From JABDIP01 sp965212545 (GTDB taxonomy: Bacteria > Pseudomonadota > Alphaproteobacteria > DSM-16000 > Inquilinaceae), in contig CBDBVB010000026.1 in NCBI GenBank assembly GCA_965212545.1, positions 1 to 64,000 of the forward strand: DNA of 64,000 nt, in the 5' to 3' direction. Position 1 is the first letter of the stretch. The number at the start of each line of letters is the position of its first letter. The position numbers and the translations under genes were made by a program. Below the pieces are notes generated by a model. That model had not been told where the DNA came from and ran no database searches. It saw only the letters and a list, made by a program, of their open reading frames with translations. Shown in pieces: positions 43,284 through 52,431 of the stretch.

Positions 43284-43508
43284 GCAGAAAGACGCGATTC
43301 GCATCTCCACTGGGTCGCTTCTAAGCGACAGTCAAAGGCCGCGGAGCGCTTCGCCGGAGGAATCCGGCGCTATTCTGCGATCCGCCGCCGATCCGAGACT
43401 GCTCACTTGCAGGGGTCAGTGCGGTCTTCTGTCGGGGAAGGGTTCCGGCTACCATCGCCATCCCAAGCCGCAGTAAGTCGAGCTGGCACCGAAGGGAGCC
43501 TTGATCAC

Positions 43509-46034
43509 GTGTTTCGCACCCTGCTGATCGCCGTATTGCTCGCCGCCATGTTGGCGGCGGGGCTGACGGGCATCGTCCCGTCCGCGGCGGCCCAGCCCGC
43601 CACAACGGACACCGCGTCGGCTGCAATTCAGACCAATGGGCCGTTGGACGAGCAGATCGCGCGATGGATGCGTGTGCTCGACCGGGTCGAAGCGCAACTC
43701 GTCGACGACGACCTTTCGCTTTCCGTATTGAGCATCCTTGACCAGACGGTCGACCAGGTGCGCGACCAAGCCAATGCGGCCCGGGTGCCCGTCCAGAGAG
43801 AGGTCGACAGGATCGGCGACCTCATCCGGGCGCTGGGACCGGCGCCGGCTGAGGGCGAGCCTCCGGAGGCCGAGAGCGTCCTCGCACAGCGCCGCGACCT
43901 GACCGGCCAGTTCAGCATACCGCAGGGGACGCTGAGGCAGCTCGGTGTGCTGGTCCAGCGGACGAGCCTGTTGGCGGACAGGATCGCCGAGGCCCAGCGC
44001 ATTATCGTCACGGCAGAACTGCTTGTCCGCACACCAACATTGCTGTCCTACCAGAACTGGAGCAACGCCGCGGCCGAATTCGTTGCTCTTGGCAAACGTG
44101 TCCTGGCATCGCCAAAGCAGTGGTTCCTGTCGCCGCAAGTCAGCGGCACGGTCGGCCCGGGGTATTTGGCCGGCCTGCTGGTCGCGGTGTTCTCGGCCGC
44201 GGGTCTGGGCTGGATCCTGCGGCGCTGGCTGATCCGCAAATTCGGGCGAAAGCCGGAGGTTCTGGATCCGAGCTATCGGATGAGGGTTCTCGCGGCGGTG
44301 GCCGAAGCGACGGCCTATACGCTCGTTCCCATCCTGATCGTGGCGGTCGTCTACACCATGCTGCTGAGCCGCGGCCTGCTGTTCGGCGTATTCCAGGCTC
44401 TCATGATCGGGATCGTCGAAGCGGTGGTTTGGACCAGTATATTGCGCGGGCTCCCCCGGGCGATGTTGGCGCCGCAAAAGCCGCATTGGCGGCTGACCAA
44501 AATGGGCGATCTGGCAGCGCGGCTCTGGGATCGCCGGGCGTTCACATTGGCGGTGATCATCGGCGTCGATCAGCTGATCCTGAACCCGTTTCTAGCTCTC
44601 CAGCCCTCGGCTTTGCTGCGGTTCACCTACGCTTTCGCTGCCAATGGCGCGATCGCCGCGTGGTTCCTGGCGGTCGTCTTCGACGACCGGCTGTGGCGGA
44701 CGCCTGGGGAAGAGGCACGGGTGACAACCAGCGGGGCCGGCAAGCCGACCGGCCCGCAGCCGGACGACGTCGCCGGACGGAACCGCTGGTGGAGGGTCGG
44801 CCGTCTGCTTGTCGGCGTCCTTGCACTCGCACTTCCGATCACCGCACTCGCGGGCTTCGGCGTGCTCTCCGATCATATCGCGCGGAGGCTGCTGGCGAGC
44901 GCCGGCATCTTCCTTGTCGCTCTCGTTCTGCACGGTCTGGCACGAGACCTGGTCGCCGTATTCACCCGCGAGGACGAGAAACCGCCCGAGTCGGACGAAG
45001 CAGCCAATCCGATCTATGTGTGGTCGGTGCTGCTGCTCGATATCGGCCTGGTCGTCTCCATGGTGTTCTTCATGTTGCCGCTATGGGGCGGACACTGGGA
45101 TACCATCGCCGAGCGCATCGGCTTGATCATGTCCGGACTGCAGATCGGCGGGCGCACCTTCTCGCTGACGGACGTGTTGATGGGCATGGCCGTCTTCATA
45201 TTCCTCTTGATCCTCGTCCGCCTGTTTCAGCGCTTCCTCGACGTGCGCATCCTGCGACAGACGCGCATGGATGTCGGGGTACGTGATGCGCTGAAGACCG
45301 GCATCGGCTATGGTGGGGTGGTTATCGCGGCACTCGCGGCCATCAATACCGCCGGCATCGACCTGTCCGGTCTGGCGATCATCGCCGGTGCGCTCTCGGT
45401 CGGCATCGGCTTCGGCATGCAGAGCATCGTCAACAATTTCGTCTCGGGCCTGATCCTGCTGATCGAACGGCCGATCAAGGTGGGCGACTGGGTCGTGGTC
45501 GGCGAGGACCAGGGCTTCGTGAAAAGCATCAGCGTAAGAAGCACCCAGATCCAGACGTTTTCCAACGCGTCGGTGATCCTGCCGAATTCCGAACTGATCG
45601 CCGGCAGGGTGACCAACTGGATGTTCAAGGACCGATCCGGCCGCGTCGAGATCCCGATCGGCGTAGCCTACGGCTCGGACACGGCGAAGGTCCGCGAGAC
45701 GTTGCTCGCCTGCGTCAGGGGCCGCGCCGGCATCAAGCCGTGGCCGGCGCCCCACGTGATGTTTATGGATTTCGGCGACAGTGCGCTCATCTTTGAGCTG
45801 CGGTTCCACATCAGCAATATCCTGGAGCGGATCATTGTCTCAAGCGACGTTCGGTTCGCCATCGATGCGGCCTTCCGCGAAGCCGGGATCTCCATACCCT
45901 TCCCACAACGGGACGTGCATATGATCCAACCAGGCGCACAAACCTCCACTCCCCAGCCTTCAGCGGACGACGCGGCCGCGCCGCCATCGGGCGAGGTCCT
46001 GCCGACCGGACCGGGCCGGGACACAGGCACATAA
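43509..46034 (+). CDS. Large MscS-family mechanosensitive channel (DUF3772 type)
   Basis: 841 residues. A signal peptide (about 1-25), a periplasmic coiled-coil region with the DUF3772 look (DEQIARWMRVLDRVEAQLVDDDLSL) to about residue 160, some ten transmembrane helices, and a C-terminal MscS domain (GIGFGMQSIVNNFVSGLILL, then ERPIKVGDWVVVG). Such channels open on membrane tension in hypo-osmotic shock. The start is GTG at 43509, chosen because it begins the signal peptide and GGGAG lies ten bases before it. A single-gene transcript. Confidence 0.92.
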   Translation: MFRTLLIAVLLAAMLAAGLTGIVPSAAAQPATTDTASAAIQTNGPLDEQIARWMRVLDRVEAQLVDDDLSLSVLSILDQTVDQVRDQANAARVPVQREVDRIGDLIRALGPAPAEGEPPEAESVLAQRRDLTGQFSIPQGTLRQLGVLVQRTSLLADRIAEAQRIIVTAELLVRTPTLLSYQNWSNAAAEFVALGKRVLASPKQWFLSPQVSGTVGPGYLAGLLVAVFSAAGLGWILRRWLIRKFGRKPEVLDPSYRMRVLAAVAEATAYTLVPILIVAVVYTMLLSRGLLFGVFQALMIGIVEAVVWTSILRGLPRAMLAPQKPHWRLTKMGDLAARLWDRRAFTLAVIIGVDQLILNPFLALQPSALLRFTYAFAANGAIAAWFLAVVFDDRLWRTPGEEARVTTSGAGKPTGPQPDDVAGRNRWWRVGRLLVGVLALALPITALAGFGVLSDHIARRLLASAGIFLVALVLHGLARDLVAVFTREDEKPPESDEAANPIYVWSVLLLDIGLVVSMVFFMLPLWGGHWDTIAERIGLIMSGLQIGGRTFSLTDVLMGMAVFIFLLILVRLFQRFLDVRILRQTRMDVGVRDALKTGIGYGGVVIAALAAINTAGIDLSGLAIIAGALSVGIGFGMQSIVNNFVSGLILLIERPIKVGDWVVVGEDQGFVKSISVRSTQIQTFSNASVILPNSELIAGRVTNWMFKDRSGRVEIPIGVAYGSDTAKVRETLLACVRGRAGIKPWPAPHVMFMDFGDSALIFELRFHISNILERIIVSSDVRFAIDAAFREAGISIPFPQRDVHMIQPGAQTSTPQPSADDAAAPPSGEVLPTGPGRDTGT

Positions 46035-46122
46035 GCGCGCGCGAGTGCTCGATCGCAGTTGGGGATTCAAGGAATGCGCGGCCTTTGTCGATGAGATCGT
46101 CACGGTCTCATTTGATCTCGAT

Positions 46123-46336
46123 CTAGTCACTCCCAAGCGCGTTTCTTACGAACGCGCCACCCTTGGTGATGGCCATCAGGTTGCGGCCCTGGCTTTCCAG
46201 AAGGTTGATGTCCTCCAGCGGGTCGCCGGTGACGGCCAGCAGATCGGCAAGCCGCCCTGCCCGACGACGCCGATTTCGCCCTCGCGCTGCATGGGCACAG
46301 CATTCATCTACGTGGCACAGAGGATTTGGCCCCAGG
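46123..46336 (-). pseudogene. Decayed 3' end of an amidohydrolase gene
   Basis: Minus-strand translation still gives RLADLLAVTGDPLEDINLLE, then SQGRNLMAITKGGAFVRNAL and a stop. The intact amidohydrolase ends ALADLLVVDGDPLKDINLLE, then HQGRNLSAIMKGGAFVKNAL. Similarity at the DNA level covers about 210 bases and corresponds to 47221-47440. Farther from the stop the frame is broken and no start exists. Confidence 0.88.
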
Positions 46337-46414
46337 TTAACGCGGTCCTCACGTAAGGTGGAGACCGTCAGCTACGAACAGCATCTGCGCACGGCAATCC
46401 GCGGAGTCATGGCC

Positions 46415-46714
46415 ATGGCATTTTCGAAGGACGAGCTCTACGCGTGCATTTGCGGTGTCATGGCGGAGTCACTGCCGGACTGCTGGCAAACGGCCTATAT
46501 GAGGACGAAGATCGTCGGCAACGAGATCGATTCGATCTTCCGCTTCGTCAATTCCAGTGGTGCCGACGAACAGCGGTTCATTCCCGAACAAGCCATCGCG
46601 GCCATGAATGCCTCGATGGAGTTGAAGACGATGATGGCCGCCGAAGGCAGCGACTGGACCACCATCACCGTGCGAATATTCGTAGACGGACGGCATGAGG
46701 TCGTCACGCAGTAG
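46415..46714 (+). CDS. Small YezG/DUF600-like protein (putative immunity protein)
   Basis: 99 residues, predicted soluble. LYACICGVMAESLPDCWQTAYMR, then NSSGADEQRF, then ELKTMMAAEGSDWTTITVRI and DGRHEV follow the outline of the YezG (DUF600) immunity family, in which a helical start with P-x-x-W is followed by strands ending in W-x-x-x-T. The ATG at 46415 has GGAG at eight bases; ATG 46409 and GTG 46358 are alternatives. No toxin gene adjoins. Family assignment is by pattern and moderate; the immunity role is inferred. Confidence 0.55.
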   Translation: MAFSKDELYACICGVMAESLPDCWQTAYMRTKIVGNEIDSIFRFVNSSGADEQRFIPEQAIAAMNASMELKTMMAAEGSDWTTITVRIFVDGRHEVVTQ

Positions 46715-46717
46715 CGG

Positions 46718-47035
46718 CTAGAAGTCGAAGATCCCCGGATCTCCGTATTCAAAACCAACGTCCGTTTCGCCGGTCTTCCTGATCGTCAGGTTCAGTACGC
46801 TCCAGGGTTCGTCCAGGTCCGGATGCGTTCGAACCCGGTACTCGTCAAATATGTCCATGACATCAAAATCGCCGCCATTGAACGATCCCCAGTCGCTCGA
46901 ACCGCTGCTCTTGAAATGTGTCTTCAGATCCATGGCATCGTCGTAGTAGCGATACCGAACCCTCAGTTCGGTCCAGTCGTCAGGCGCCTTGGGCGCGACA
47001 AGGTCGACGACCGGCTTGAATTCGTCATGGCTCAT
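46718..47035 (-). CDS. Second YezG/DUF600-like small protein (putative immunity protein)
   Basis: 105 residues, very acidic. VVDLVAPKAPDDWTELRVRYRYYDD near the N terminus and WSVLNLTIRKTGETDVGFEY at the C terminus give the same outline as the gene facing it: a short helix, P-x-x-W, strands, then W-x-x-x-x-L-T-I and an F-x-Y-x-D tail. GGAGGTCACAG precedes the ATG. The two genes are tail-to-tail, only three bases apart. Orphan immunity genes of polymorphic toxins are often found like this, but no toxin is visible. Confidence 0.55.
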   Translation of the reverse strand: MSHDEFKPVVDLVAPKAPDDWTELRVRYRYYDDAMDLKTHFKSSGSSDWGSFNGGDFDVMDIFDEYRVRTHPDLDEPWSVLNLTIRKTGETDVGFEYGDPGIFDF

Positions 47036-47220
47036 CTGTGACCTCCGGAGTCATGCCGGGAGACGGCACCTCCCCGCAGCCGCGGCCTTGGGAGGAAAGC
47101 CCCGTAGTCCCGACGGTAGACTGCAACACCGGTCGTTGCCTTTCTGTTACCCGGAAGCGGGCATGCCGCCGCGCACTGGACGAGGCAGCTGGACCTCACT
47201 GTTTCGATCTCCGGGGCGGG

Positions 47221-48468
47221 CTAGTTTGCCTCAAGTGCGTTTTTCACGAACGCGCCGCCCTTCATGATGGCCGACAGGTTTCGGCCTTGGTGCTCAAGCA
47301 GGTTGATGTCCTTCAGCGGGTCGCCGTCGACCACCAGCAGGTCTGCCAGGGCGCCCGGTTGGACGACGCCGAGTTCACTCTCGCGCTGCATCAACTCGGC
47401 ATTCATAGAGGTGGCGGAGATGAGGATTTCGGCCGGGCTGAGGACTTCGGCCCGGAGGGACAGTTCGCGGGACTGATGGGCGTGCATCTCGCCGAGCAGG
47501 TCGGTGCCGAGGCCCATCTTCACTCCGGCCGCCTTCAGGATTTCCAGGGCGCCGAGGCCGGCTTCCGCCACCTCCTGAAGCTTGTCGAGGCTGACTCTCG
47601 GAAGACCCTGTTCGGCACCGAAGCGGGACATGGATTCGTACGTCACCAGGGTCGGCACCACATAGGCGCCATGTTCGGCGCAGAGCGATGCCGTTTCGGC
47701 GTCGATCAGGTTGCCGTGCTCGATCGAGCGCACACCGAAGCGCACGCAGCGCGCGATCGCCTCGGGCGTATAGGCGTGCGCCATCACATAGGTGCGCCAG
47801 CTATAAGCCTCCCAGACCGCAGCGCGGATCTCGTCCTCGGAATATTGCAGGTTCCAGATCGGGTCGCTGGGCGAGGCCACGCCGCCGGACGCCATGATCT
47901 TGATCTGGTTGGCGCCCTTTCGCAGTTCCTGGCGGGCCGCCCGGCGCACCTCGTCGACCCCGTCGGCGATATGGGCGATGCTGGCCCCGCCCCGGCAGCA
48001 ATGGCATTGGAAGCCGGTGGTCGCGCTTTCCAGGCTGGTGAAATCGCCATGGCCGCCGGATTGCGACAGCGCCTTGCCGGCAAAGAACAGACGCGGCCCG
48101 CGGATCAGCCCGGTCTCGGTCGCCCGCGCCAGGCCGTAGTCGGCACCCGCCGCATCGCGCACGGTGGTGAAGCCGCGGGCCAGCGCCCCTTCCAGCAGCC
48201 CCTTGGCGCGGATCGACAGCATCGAGGCCGGCATCTCCTCGATCTTGCGAATGTCCGGATCGACCGCCAGGGCGTGGAAATGGGCGTCGATCAGACCCGG
48301 CATCAGGGTCTTGCCCTGAAGGTCGATGGTCGCGTCGACGGCGGTGGAGATCGGCGTGTCGGACACGTCCGCGATGCGGTCGTCCTCCACCACCACGTCG
48401 CACCCCTCGCGCAAATGCGGCGTGGTGCCGTCGAACAGAGCGGCGTTGCGGAACAGTGTCGTGGTCAT
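47221..48468 (-). CDS. Metal-dependent amidohydrolase (imidazolonepropionase/prolidase-like)
   Basis: 415 residues of the amidohydrolase superfamily. The metal-binding HxH is in DAHFHALAV, a carboxylated-lysine candidate in ANQIKIMASGG, further histidines in VMAHAYTPEAI and RSIEHGNLI, and the catalytic Asp in GLGTDLLG. It hydrolyses an amide, imide or related C-N bond of an unknown substrate. It lies near the VOC and monooxygenase genes on the same strand and may belong to the same pathway. A decayed copy of its 3' end lies at 46123. Confidence 0.88.
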   Translation of the reverse strand: MTTTLFRNAALFDGTTPHLREGCDVVVEDDRIADVSDTPISTAVDATIDLQGKTLMPGLIDAHFHALAVDPDIRKIEEMPASMLSIRAKGLLEGALARGFTTVRDAAGADYGLARATETGLIRGPRLFFAGKALSQSGGHGDFTSLESATTGFQCHCCRGGASIAHIADGVDEVRRAARQELRKGANQIKIMASGGVASPSDPIWNLQYSEDEIRAAVWEAYSWRTYVMAHAYTPEAIARCVRFGVRSIEHGNLIDAETASLCAEHGAYVVPTLVTYESMSRFGAEQGLPRVSLDKLQEVAEAGLGALEILKAAGVKMGLGTDLLGEMHAHQSRELSLRAEVLSPAEILISATSMNAELMQRESELGVVQPGALADLLVVDGDPLKDINLLEHQGRNLSAIMKGGAFVKNALEAN

Positions 48469-48552
48469 GATGCGTTCCCCCGTTTCCTTGGGGGGATCGC
48501 AGCACGGCGGAGGCGAAGATGCAATCGCCGCCCCACCAATGGCGTTCCCGAG

Positions 48553-49095
48553 TTAGGAGCCGCCCAACTCCTTCTCATGCAGGAAGGCGGCGTGCTTCGG
48601 CGCACGCTTGGTCTTCGACCACTCCTCCAGCATTTCCCATTTCACCGTGTCGAGTTTCTCCAGCAGGGCATCCTCCGCCGGGTCCGGGCAGGCCAGTTCG
48701 ATGCGGTGGCCGTTGGGATCGAAGAAATAAATCGAATGGAACAGCGAGTGATCGGTGACGCCCAGCACCTCGATGCCGTTGGCCTCGAGCGTGTCCTTGA
48801 ACTGCAGCAGCGTTTCGCGATCCTTGACCCTGAAGGCGATGTGCTGGACCCATTCCGGGGTATTGGGGTCGCGCCCCATCTCCGGCTTGGTCGGCAGCTC
48901 GAAGAAGGCCAGCACGTTCTCGTTCCCGGCATCCAGGAAGACATGCATGTACGGGTCGGGCTCGTGGGTCGACGGCACCCGGTCCTCGGCGATCGCCAGG
49001 ACGAAATCCATGTTGAGGTTCTTCACATACCAGTCGACCGTCTCCTTCGCATCCTTGCAGCGATAGGCGACGTGATGGATCTTCTCGACTTTCAT
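48553..49095 (-). CDS. VOC-family (glyoxalase/dioxygenase fold) protein
   Basis: 180 residues with a beta-alpha-beta-beta-beta VOC layout. The N-terminal metal ligand is probably in KIHHVAYRCKD, a His in WVQHIAFRVKD, and an acidic residue near DPNGHRIELACPD. This looks like a ring-cleaving dioxygenase or glyoxalase homologue. Its start overlaps the stop of the DUF2783 gene (ATGA), so the two are coupled. AAGGG precedes the start. Confidence 0.85.
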   Translation of the reverse strand: MKVEKIHHVAYRCKDAKETVDWYVKNLNMDFVLAIAEDRVPSTHEPDPYMHVFLDAGNENVLAFFELPTKPEMGRDPNTPEWVQHIAFRVKDRETLLQFKDTLEANGIEVLGVTDHSLFHSIYFFDPNGHRIELACPDPAEDALLEKLDTVKWEMLEEWSKTKRAPKHAAFLHEKELGGS

Positions 49096-49337
49096 CTGCT
49101 TACCCTTTCGGTTTCGCCGGACGGCTGTTGACCGTCATTGGAGTGACCGGCGTCCGCGGCGAATTCGAAAGCCTGCCGCAGCACGGCGCGGTCGCCGATG
49201 TGATTGGCCAGGATCAGCACCAGCCTGGCGTTGATCGCGTCGCTCCTGTGCTTGTCGCGGCCCTCGTGCAGAGCCAGCAGCTCGGCGTAGAAGCCGTCCG
49301 GATCGGCGATGTTCGGATCGGTGATCAACATGGTCAT
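49092..49337 (-). CDS. Small DUF2783-like protein
   Basis: 81 residues: ITDPNIADPDGFYAELLALH, then SDAINARLVLILANHIGD, which is the compact helical DUF2783 pattern seen next to flavin monooxygenases in proteobacteria. It has no visible catalytic residues and is probably an accessory or chaperone-like partner of the adjacent FAD enzyme. AAGGACGCGAA precedes the ATG. Tightly coupled to the VOC gene. Confidence 0.75.
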   Translation of the reverse strand: MTMLITDPNIADPDGFYAELLALHEGRDKHRSDAINARLVLILANHIGDRAVLRQAFEFAADAGHSNDGQQPSGETERVSR

Positions 49338-49351
49338 TTCGCGTCCTTCCC

Positions 49352-50968
49352 CTACCCCTGGCCGATCGCGCGACGCAACGCCGCGCCGACCGCGTGACGA
49401 TCGAAAACCGGCCACCGCGCCGCGACATGCTGGTCGGGACGCAGAAGGTAGACGGCCGAACCCGCCTCGCCCAGATAGCGCTCGCGAACAGGGTCCGTCG
49501 CCGCGATCGGCAGCGTCTCGACCGGGACCCCGTCGAACTCCAACCCATCGGGCGCATCCGTGCCGATCGCCAGAAGCTGGAAACGGTTGCCAATCTGGTC
49601 GATCAGCCAGCCCCCGTCGGGCGTCTTGAGCGGCGCATCGACGGCCGGCGCCCCCGGGCGGGTACGCGCCGGCATACCATCCGTATCCGCCCCGTTCAGC
49701 GGCGAGCCATCATAGATGCTGGGCACCGAGAGCCGACCGGAATTGACCAATGGCCTGGCGAAAGCGGCCAGTTCCGACAGGTCGAGCACGGCGTCCCGAA
49801 AGACCCGGCTGGTCTCAGATTTCGGGGTGATGAAATCGGTCGATCGGCTGGAATTCAGGATGTTCTCGTCGGTCGCGGGAACGCGCTCCGCATCATAGCT
49901 GTCGAGCAGGCTGTCCGGCGCAAGCCCGTCGATCACCAGCTTCAGCTTCCAGCATAGATTGTCGGTGTCCTGCAGTCCGCTATTGGCGCCCCGCGCGCCG
50001 AAGGGCGACACCTGGTGCGCCGCATCACCGGCAAAGACAACCCGGCCATGGCAGAAGCGCTCCATGCGCCGGCACTGGAATGTGTAGATCGAGACCCATT
50101 CGAGCTCGAACGCCACATCCTCGCCCAGCATGGCCTTCAGACGCGGGATGACATTCTCCGGCTTCTTCTCTTCGTCTCGATCGATATCCCAGCCGAGCTG
50201 GAGATCTATGCGCCAGACATTGTCTGGCTGCTTGTGCAACAAGGCGGACTGGCCGGGATTGAAGGGCGGGTCGAACCAGAACCAGCGCTCGGTCGGGAAT
50301 CCGGCCTCCATCACCACGTCGGCGATCAGGAAATTGTCCTCGAAGACCCGGCCGACGAAGTCGAGCCCCATCATGCCGCGGATCGGCGAAGCGGCGCCGT
50401 CGCAGGCGATCAGCCAGTCGGCCTGCAGCGCATAGGGTCCCTCGGGTGTTTCGACCTGCAGCGACACGCCATCATCGGACGCATCGACCGACTGCAGGGA
50501 GTTGCGGCCGCGCAGTTCGATCGGCTTGCCCGCCGCCTGCAAGACACGGACCCGCTCCACCAGATACTGCTCGAAATAGTACTGCTGAAGATTGATGAAG
50601 GCCGGTCGCTTGTGGCCGTCCTCCGGGAGCAGATCGAACTCGTAGACCTGCCGCTCGCCGAAGAAGACCTTGCCGGTGTTCCAGGTCACGCCCTTGTCGA
50701 CGAAGGCGTTGCCGCATCCCAACCGGTCGAGGATCTCAAGCGGCCGTTTCGCGAAGCAGATCGCGCGCGAACCCCAGCTCACCTTGTCGTTGTCGTCCAG
50801 CACGACGACCGGCACGTCCTGCTGTGCCAGGTCGATCGCCGCGGCGAGCCCGACCGGACCGGCCCCGACCACCACCACCGGACGGCGCACCGGCTGCGCG
50901 GCATCCTGGTCGGGCGACCGCGCATAGGCGTAGAGAGGGATTTCGAAGATCTTGTTCACCGCGGTCAT
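49352..50968 (-). CDS. FAD-dependent aromatic monooxygenase (MhpA/PheA type)
   Basis: 538 residues. The FAD dinucleotide fold VVVGAGPVGLAAAIDLAQQ is near residue 30 and the second FAD motif GRVVFAGDAAHQVSPFGARG in the centre. The C-terminal 170 residues are the thioredoxin-like tail of phenol hydroxylases. Such enzymes hydroxylate aromatic rings using NAD(P)H and O2. The ATG at 50968 gives the family start; 66 codons upstream in the same frame overlie the neighbouring gene. It sits with DUF2783, VOC and MBL-fold genes in an apparent aromatic catabolic operon. Confidence 0.9.
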   Translation of the reverse strand: MTAVNKIFEIPLYAYARSPDQDAAQPVRRPVVVVGAGPVGLAAAIDLAQQDVPVVVLDDNDKVSWGSRAICFAKRPLEILDRLGCGNAFVDKGVTWNTGKVFFGERQVYEFDLLPEDGHKRPAFINLQQYYFEQYLVERVRVLQAAGKPIELRGRNSLQSVDASDDGVSLQVETPEGPYALQADWLIACDGAASPIRGMMGLDFVGRVFEDNFLIADVVMEAGFPTERWFWFDPPFNPGQSALLHKQPDNVWRIDLQLGWDIDRDEEKKPENVIPRLKAMLGEDVAFELEWVSIYTFQCRRMERFCHGRVVFAGDAAHQVSPFGARGANSGLQDTDNLCWKLKLVIDGLAPDSLLDSYDAERVPATDENILNSSRSTDFITPKSETSRVFRDAVLDLSELAAFARPLVNSGRLSVPSIYDGSPLNGADTDGMPARTRPGAPAVDAPLKTPDGGWLIDQIGNRFQLLAIGTDAPDGLEFDGVPVETLPIAATDPVRERYLGEAGSAVYLLRPDQHVAARWPVFDRHAVGAALRRAIGQG

Positions 50969-50984
50969 CCTGGCGGCCCGGGTG

Positions 50985-51941
50985 TCAGTCGCCGCCCTGC
51001 AGCGCGGCCCACATCTGCTGGTCGCGCTCCGCCGTCCAGATGCGCGGCGTGTCGATCCCCAGCGCCTCATCATAGGCGCGGGCGACGTTGAACGGCAGGC
51101 AGTGTTCGTAGATCGCATAGCTCTCGAACTTGGCGTCGCAGGCGGCGCGGCAGGCGGCGAAGGCATCCTTCAGGCTCCCGCCGCCCTTGGCGATCTCGGC
51201 CACCGGGCGATAGGTGCTGTCGACAAAGTCGCGGGTCAGGGCGATCGCTTCGGCGACCTTTTGCTCTCCCACCAGCGCATCGCCGCGGCCCGGACTCAGC
51301 GCCTGCGGCCGCAGGGCGGCGATCGCCTCAAGAGTTGCCGGCCAGTCGCCGAAATGGCCGTCGCCGCAATAGCAGGCGGAGCGGTACTCCACGATATCGC
51401 CGGAGAACATGACGCCGGCATCGGGCACCCAGGCGACGATGTCGCCGGCGGTGTGGGCGCGGCCCAGATGCATAAGCTCGACCGTGCGCCGGCCCATATG
51501 GACGGTCATGCGCCGCTCGAAGGTGACAGTCGGCCAGGTGAGACCGGGGATCGTCTCGGCCGCCTGGAACAGGCGCGGAAACCGCGCGTATTCACTGTCC
51601 CAATCCTCCTGACCGCGCTCATGGATCATCGCCCGACACTTCTCCGAGGCGATGATCTCGGACGCATCGTAGGCCGAGGCGCCCAGCACACGCACGGCGT
51701 GATAGTGGCTGAGCGTGACGTATTTGATCGGCTTGTCGGTGACGGTGCGGATCTTCTCGATGACCTGCTCGGCCATTTTCGGCGTCGCCTGTGCGTCGAC
51801 CACCATGACGCTGTCGTCACCGATGATCACGCCTGTGTTGGGATCCCCCTCGGCAGTGAAGGCGTAAAGGTCGCGTCCGATCTCGGTGAACGAGACGGTC
51901 TTTTCGGTCATGTCCGCGGCCGATGCGAACGCTTTGGTCAT
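50985..51941 (-). CDS. MBL-fold protein with an altered metal motif
   Basis: 318 residues of the metallo-beta-lactamase fold, with strands GVIIGDDSVMVVDAQAT at the N terminus. The motif usually written HxHxDH reads HYHAVR here (in TLSHYHAVRVLGASAY), so the Asp and second His of the first metal site are replaced. GRAHTAGDIVAW keeps the next His, and GVMFSGDIVEY keeps the Asp. It may bind one metal or work on a different reaction. GAGGGAAGCTCAA precedes the ATG. First gene of the minus-strand cluster. Confidence 0.83.
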   Translation of the reverse strand: MTKAFASAADMTEKTVSFTEIGRDLYAFTAEGDPNTGVIIGDDSVMVVDAQATPKMAEQVIEKIRTVTDKPIKYVTLSHYHAVRVLGASAYDASEIIASEKCRAMIHERGQEDWDSEYARFPRLFQAAETIPGLTWPTVTFERRMTVHMGRRTVELMHLGRAHTAGDIVAWVPDAGVMFSGDIVEYRSACYCGDGHFGDWPATLEAIAALRPQALSPGRGDALVGEQKVAEAIALTRDFVDSTYRPVAEIAKGGGSLKDAFAACRAACDAKFESYAIYEHCLPFNVARAYDEALGIDTPRIWTAERDQQMWAALQGGD

Positions 51942-52035
51942 TTGAGCTTCCCTCGCCTCATGAATTCTTCCTTAGCCAGAATGCCACGTGAACGCTTCAA
52001 CGGATCCCCTGTGTCGCCGGACGCCATCGTCGCGA

Positions 52036-52431
52036 TCATGCTACCGCGGAATAGACCAGCCAGGCCCCGACCGCGACGGCGAGAATGCCAAACGGATACA
52101 TCGTCCTGGCAGACATCGGAAATCTGCGCACCAGATCCAGGAACGGCCGCCGGAACGCCAAGAGAAGCATACCCTCCACCAGAGCGGCCCAGCCCACCAG
52201 CGACACGAGGATCGCCACAGGGCTGGTCCAGTGATTGTGAATGGCGACAATGACCGCGCCAACACCGAACACCAGGACGCCTGCCAGATAGGTCATTGCG
52301 ATGCTGGAGCGAAATTCCTCGATCACGCCCGCATAGTTCCTGTGATCGACGAGAATCCCGGTTCCGCCTGCCAGCATGTAGAGGCCGATGAACAATGCGA
52401 ACGTCTGGGTCGTCGCGAGAGTTTCAGGCAT
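52036..52431 (-). CDS. Small integral membrane protein
   Basis: 131 residues with four transmembrane segments (FALFIGLYMLAGGTGILVD, then TYLAGVLVFGVGAVIVAIHN, AILVSLVGWAALVEGMLLLA and TMYPFGILAVAVGAWLVYS). The start at 52431 has AAGGAAGTGCCGAC in front; the longer frame from 52521 lacks a ribosome site. It has a strong promoter of its own. I do not recognise the family. Confidence 0.72.
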   Translation of the reverse strand: MPETLATTQTFALFIGLYMLAGGTGILVDHRNYAGVIEEFRSSIAMTYLAGVLVFGVGAVIVAIHNHWTSPVAILVSLVGWAALVEGMLLLAFRRPFLDLVRRFPMSARTMYPFGILAVAVGAWLVYSAVA

